From: DASUPK01 sp963831605
GTDB lineage: Bacteria; Actinomycetota; Thermoleophilia; Solirubrobacterales; 70-9
Assembly: GCA_963831605.1 (NCBI GenBank)
Contig: CAWHQR010000002.1
Span: 248,001-312,000 of the forward strand
Direction of reading: 5' to 3'
Length of the DNA: 64,000 nt
The notes beneath the pieces were generated by a model that saw only the letters and a program-made list of their open reading frames with translations, was not told the origin of the DNA and ran no database searches. Shown here in pieces: positions 63,077 to 64,000 of this stretch (positions within the stretch are counted from its first letter, which is position 1; each line of letters starts with the position of its first letter). Made by a program: the position numbers and the translations under genes.

Positions 63077-64000
63077 ATGGCCGACGTGCGCATAGTGGTG
63101 CTCGAGGGCGACCAGACCGGGCAGGAGCTGCTGGAGCAGGCCCTGCGCGCGCTGGCCCCGGACGTGATCGGGCTGGAGATCGATTTCGACCGCTTCGATC
63201 TCTCCCTCGAGAACCGGCGTCGCACTCAGAATGAGGTCTGCACGGAGGCGGCCCGCGCCATGGCCGAGGCGGGCTTCGGAATCAAGGCCGCGACGGTCAC
63301 CCCCGAGGGCGCCGACGACGTCGGCAGTCCCAACCGCCTGATCCGCGAGGGGATCGACGGCAAGGTGATCGTCCGAACCGGCCGGCGGATCCCGGGCGTC
63401 AGCCCCCTCGCCGGGATCCATCATCCGATCTCCGTGGTGCGGATGGCCGTCGAGGACGCGTACGGCGCCGAGGAGTCGAGGCGTCCGGAGGACAGCGACG
63501 AGGTCGCCCAGCGCACCGAGGTGATCCATCGCTCGAACTGCCGCGCCGTCGCCGAGTACGCGTTCCGGACCGCCGAGGAGATCCGTGGCCGCGTCTTCGG
63601 CGGGCCGAAATGGACGGTCAGCCCCGTCTACGAGGGCATGCTGAAGGAGGAGATGGATGCCGCGGCCGAGCGCCACCCAGAGGTGGGCTACGAGCCGCTG
63701 CTGATCGACGCGACGTATGCCGGCCTGCTCACGGGCCGCGCCGATGCGCCGCTCGTCATCCCCAGCCTCAACCGCGACGGCGATCTCCTCTCCGACTTCG
63801 TCCTGCCGCTCTTCGGATCGATCGCGGGCGCCGAGTCGGTGCTGCTCGCGCTCGACGCCGAGCTGCGGGTGCGAGTGGCGATGAGCGAGGCACCGCACGG
63901 AACGGCGCCCGCCCTGGAGGGCAAGGACATCGCCAACCCGATGGGCATGATCCTCGCCGCGGCGGCGGTCCTCCACTACGCCGGCGTCGCGGGGGTCGAG
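63077..64000 (+). CDS. isocitrate/isopropylmalate dehydrogenase family protein (partial, runs off the window)
   Basis: The frame is open from ATG 63077 to the end (308 codons). It begins VRIVVLEGDQTGQELLEQAL, a variant of the usual GDGIG start (G-D-Q-T-G). It has HRSNCRAVAEYAFRTAEEI, DATYAGLLTGRADAPLVIPS with the metal Asp region, NRDGDLLSDFVLPLFGSIAG, and the nucleotide-binding signature EAPHGTAPALEGKDIANPMG. It oxidatively decarboxylates a 2-hydroxy acid; isocitrate versus isopropylmalate cannot be decided, and the substrate loop differs from both standard forms. Confidence 0.88.
   Translation, partial: MADVRIVVLEGDQTGQELLEQALRALAPDVIGLEIDFDRFDLSLENRRRTQNEVCTEAARAMAEAGFGIKAATVTPEGADDVGSPNRLIREGIDGKVIVRTGRRIPGVSPLAGIHHPISVVRMAVEDAYGAEESRRPEDSDEVAQRTEVIHRSNCRAVAEYAFRTAEEIRGRVFGGPKWTVSPVYEGMLKEEMDAAAERHPEVGYEPLLIDATYAGLLTGRADAPLVIPSLNRDGDLLSDFVLPLFGSIAGAESVLLALDAELRVRVAMSEAPHGTAPALEGKDIANPMGMILAAAAVLHYAGVAGVE

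Noticed and set aside
1..64000. Integrated prophage, transposon or integrative element
   Set aside because: No integrase, transposase, capsid or att-like repeats; housekeeping genes run throughout.
1..64000. tRNA or rRNA genes
   Set aside because: Gene-free stretches were read for tRNA-like ends and arms (GG-TTCRA patterns); none was convincing.

Overview
The window is high-GC, densely coded bacterial chromosome that reads as an actinobacterium, most likely of class Thermoleophilia (Solirubrobacterales-like). This placement is an inference from gene content. The supporting signs are frequent GTG/TTG starts, a garA-ftsR pair with an RsiG-like protein, a WS/DGAT acyltransferase, a membrane DsbA + VKOR pair, type-3 ProRS, a c-di-AMP riboswitch ahead of an RlpA-like gene, HisZ with short HisG, and secreted proteins with Lys-rich tails. 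I see no transposase, prophage, CRISPR array, rRNA or tRNA.

Layout. 1-15.5 kb is mixed housekeeping and small genes: thioredoxin-TPR protein, DinB, riboswitch-RlpA, WS/DGAT, ChbG/YdjC, DsbA-VKOR, GNAT, RTX repeat protein, K+ channel, NadE, hotdog thioesterase, glycolipid-binding protein, and a paralogous pair of HTH-transmembrane proteins. 15.5-19.9 kb is a minus-strand operon RsiG-like / GarA / FtsR / SRPBCC / AGPS-like oxidase, with a CDP-alcohol phosphatidyltransferase next to it. 19.9-23.3 kb has proS and a cytochrome b operon. 23.4-28.8 kb is a cluster of secreted proteins, with ispG embedded in it; three tandem copies of one family are all frameshifted.

28.8-43.8 kb carries polysaccharide deacetylase, acyl-CoA ligase, rseP, dxr, then cdsA-uppS-frr-pyrH-tsf-rpsB, then rluD-like, lspA, yggT, proC. 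These familiar blocks (translation, isoprenoid, lipid and envelope) are split by accessory genes: a class III cyclase, a MmyB-type regulator flanked by two identical 13-bp palindromes, and secreted proteins. 43.9-49 kb holds sepF-yggS-pgeF, a CCA/poly(A) polymerase-family gene and a PQQ-like propeller. 49.1-55.6 kb is the histidine cluster hisF and hisA-H-B-D-G-Z. 55.7-64 kb holds two ABM-like paralogs, murA with Asp117, an HD protein, an alpha/beta hydrolase, dodecin, a beta-helix protein, a duplicated zinc-finger protein and the start of an isocitrate/isopropylmalate dehydrogenase.

The most interesting undescribed signals are: (1) two short minus-strand transcription units near 59.3 and 62.6 kb with matching promoters, an upstream palindrome at identical spacing and terminator hairpins, which look like paired small-RNA genes; (2) unrelated secreted proteins sharing a Lys-rich, Cys-containing C-terminal tail; (3) the HTH-TM-RskA-like paralog pair; (4) the regulator flanked by twin palindromes. 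All calls come from reading the sequence; no database search was run.
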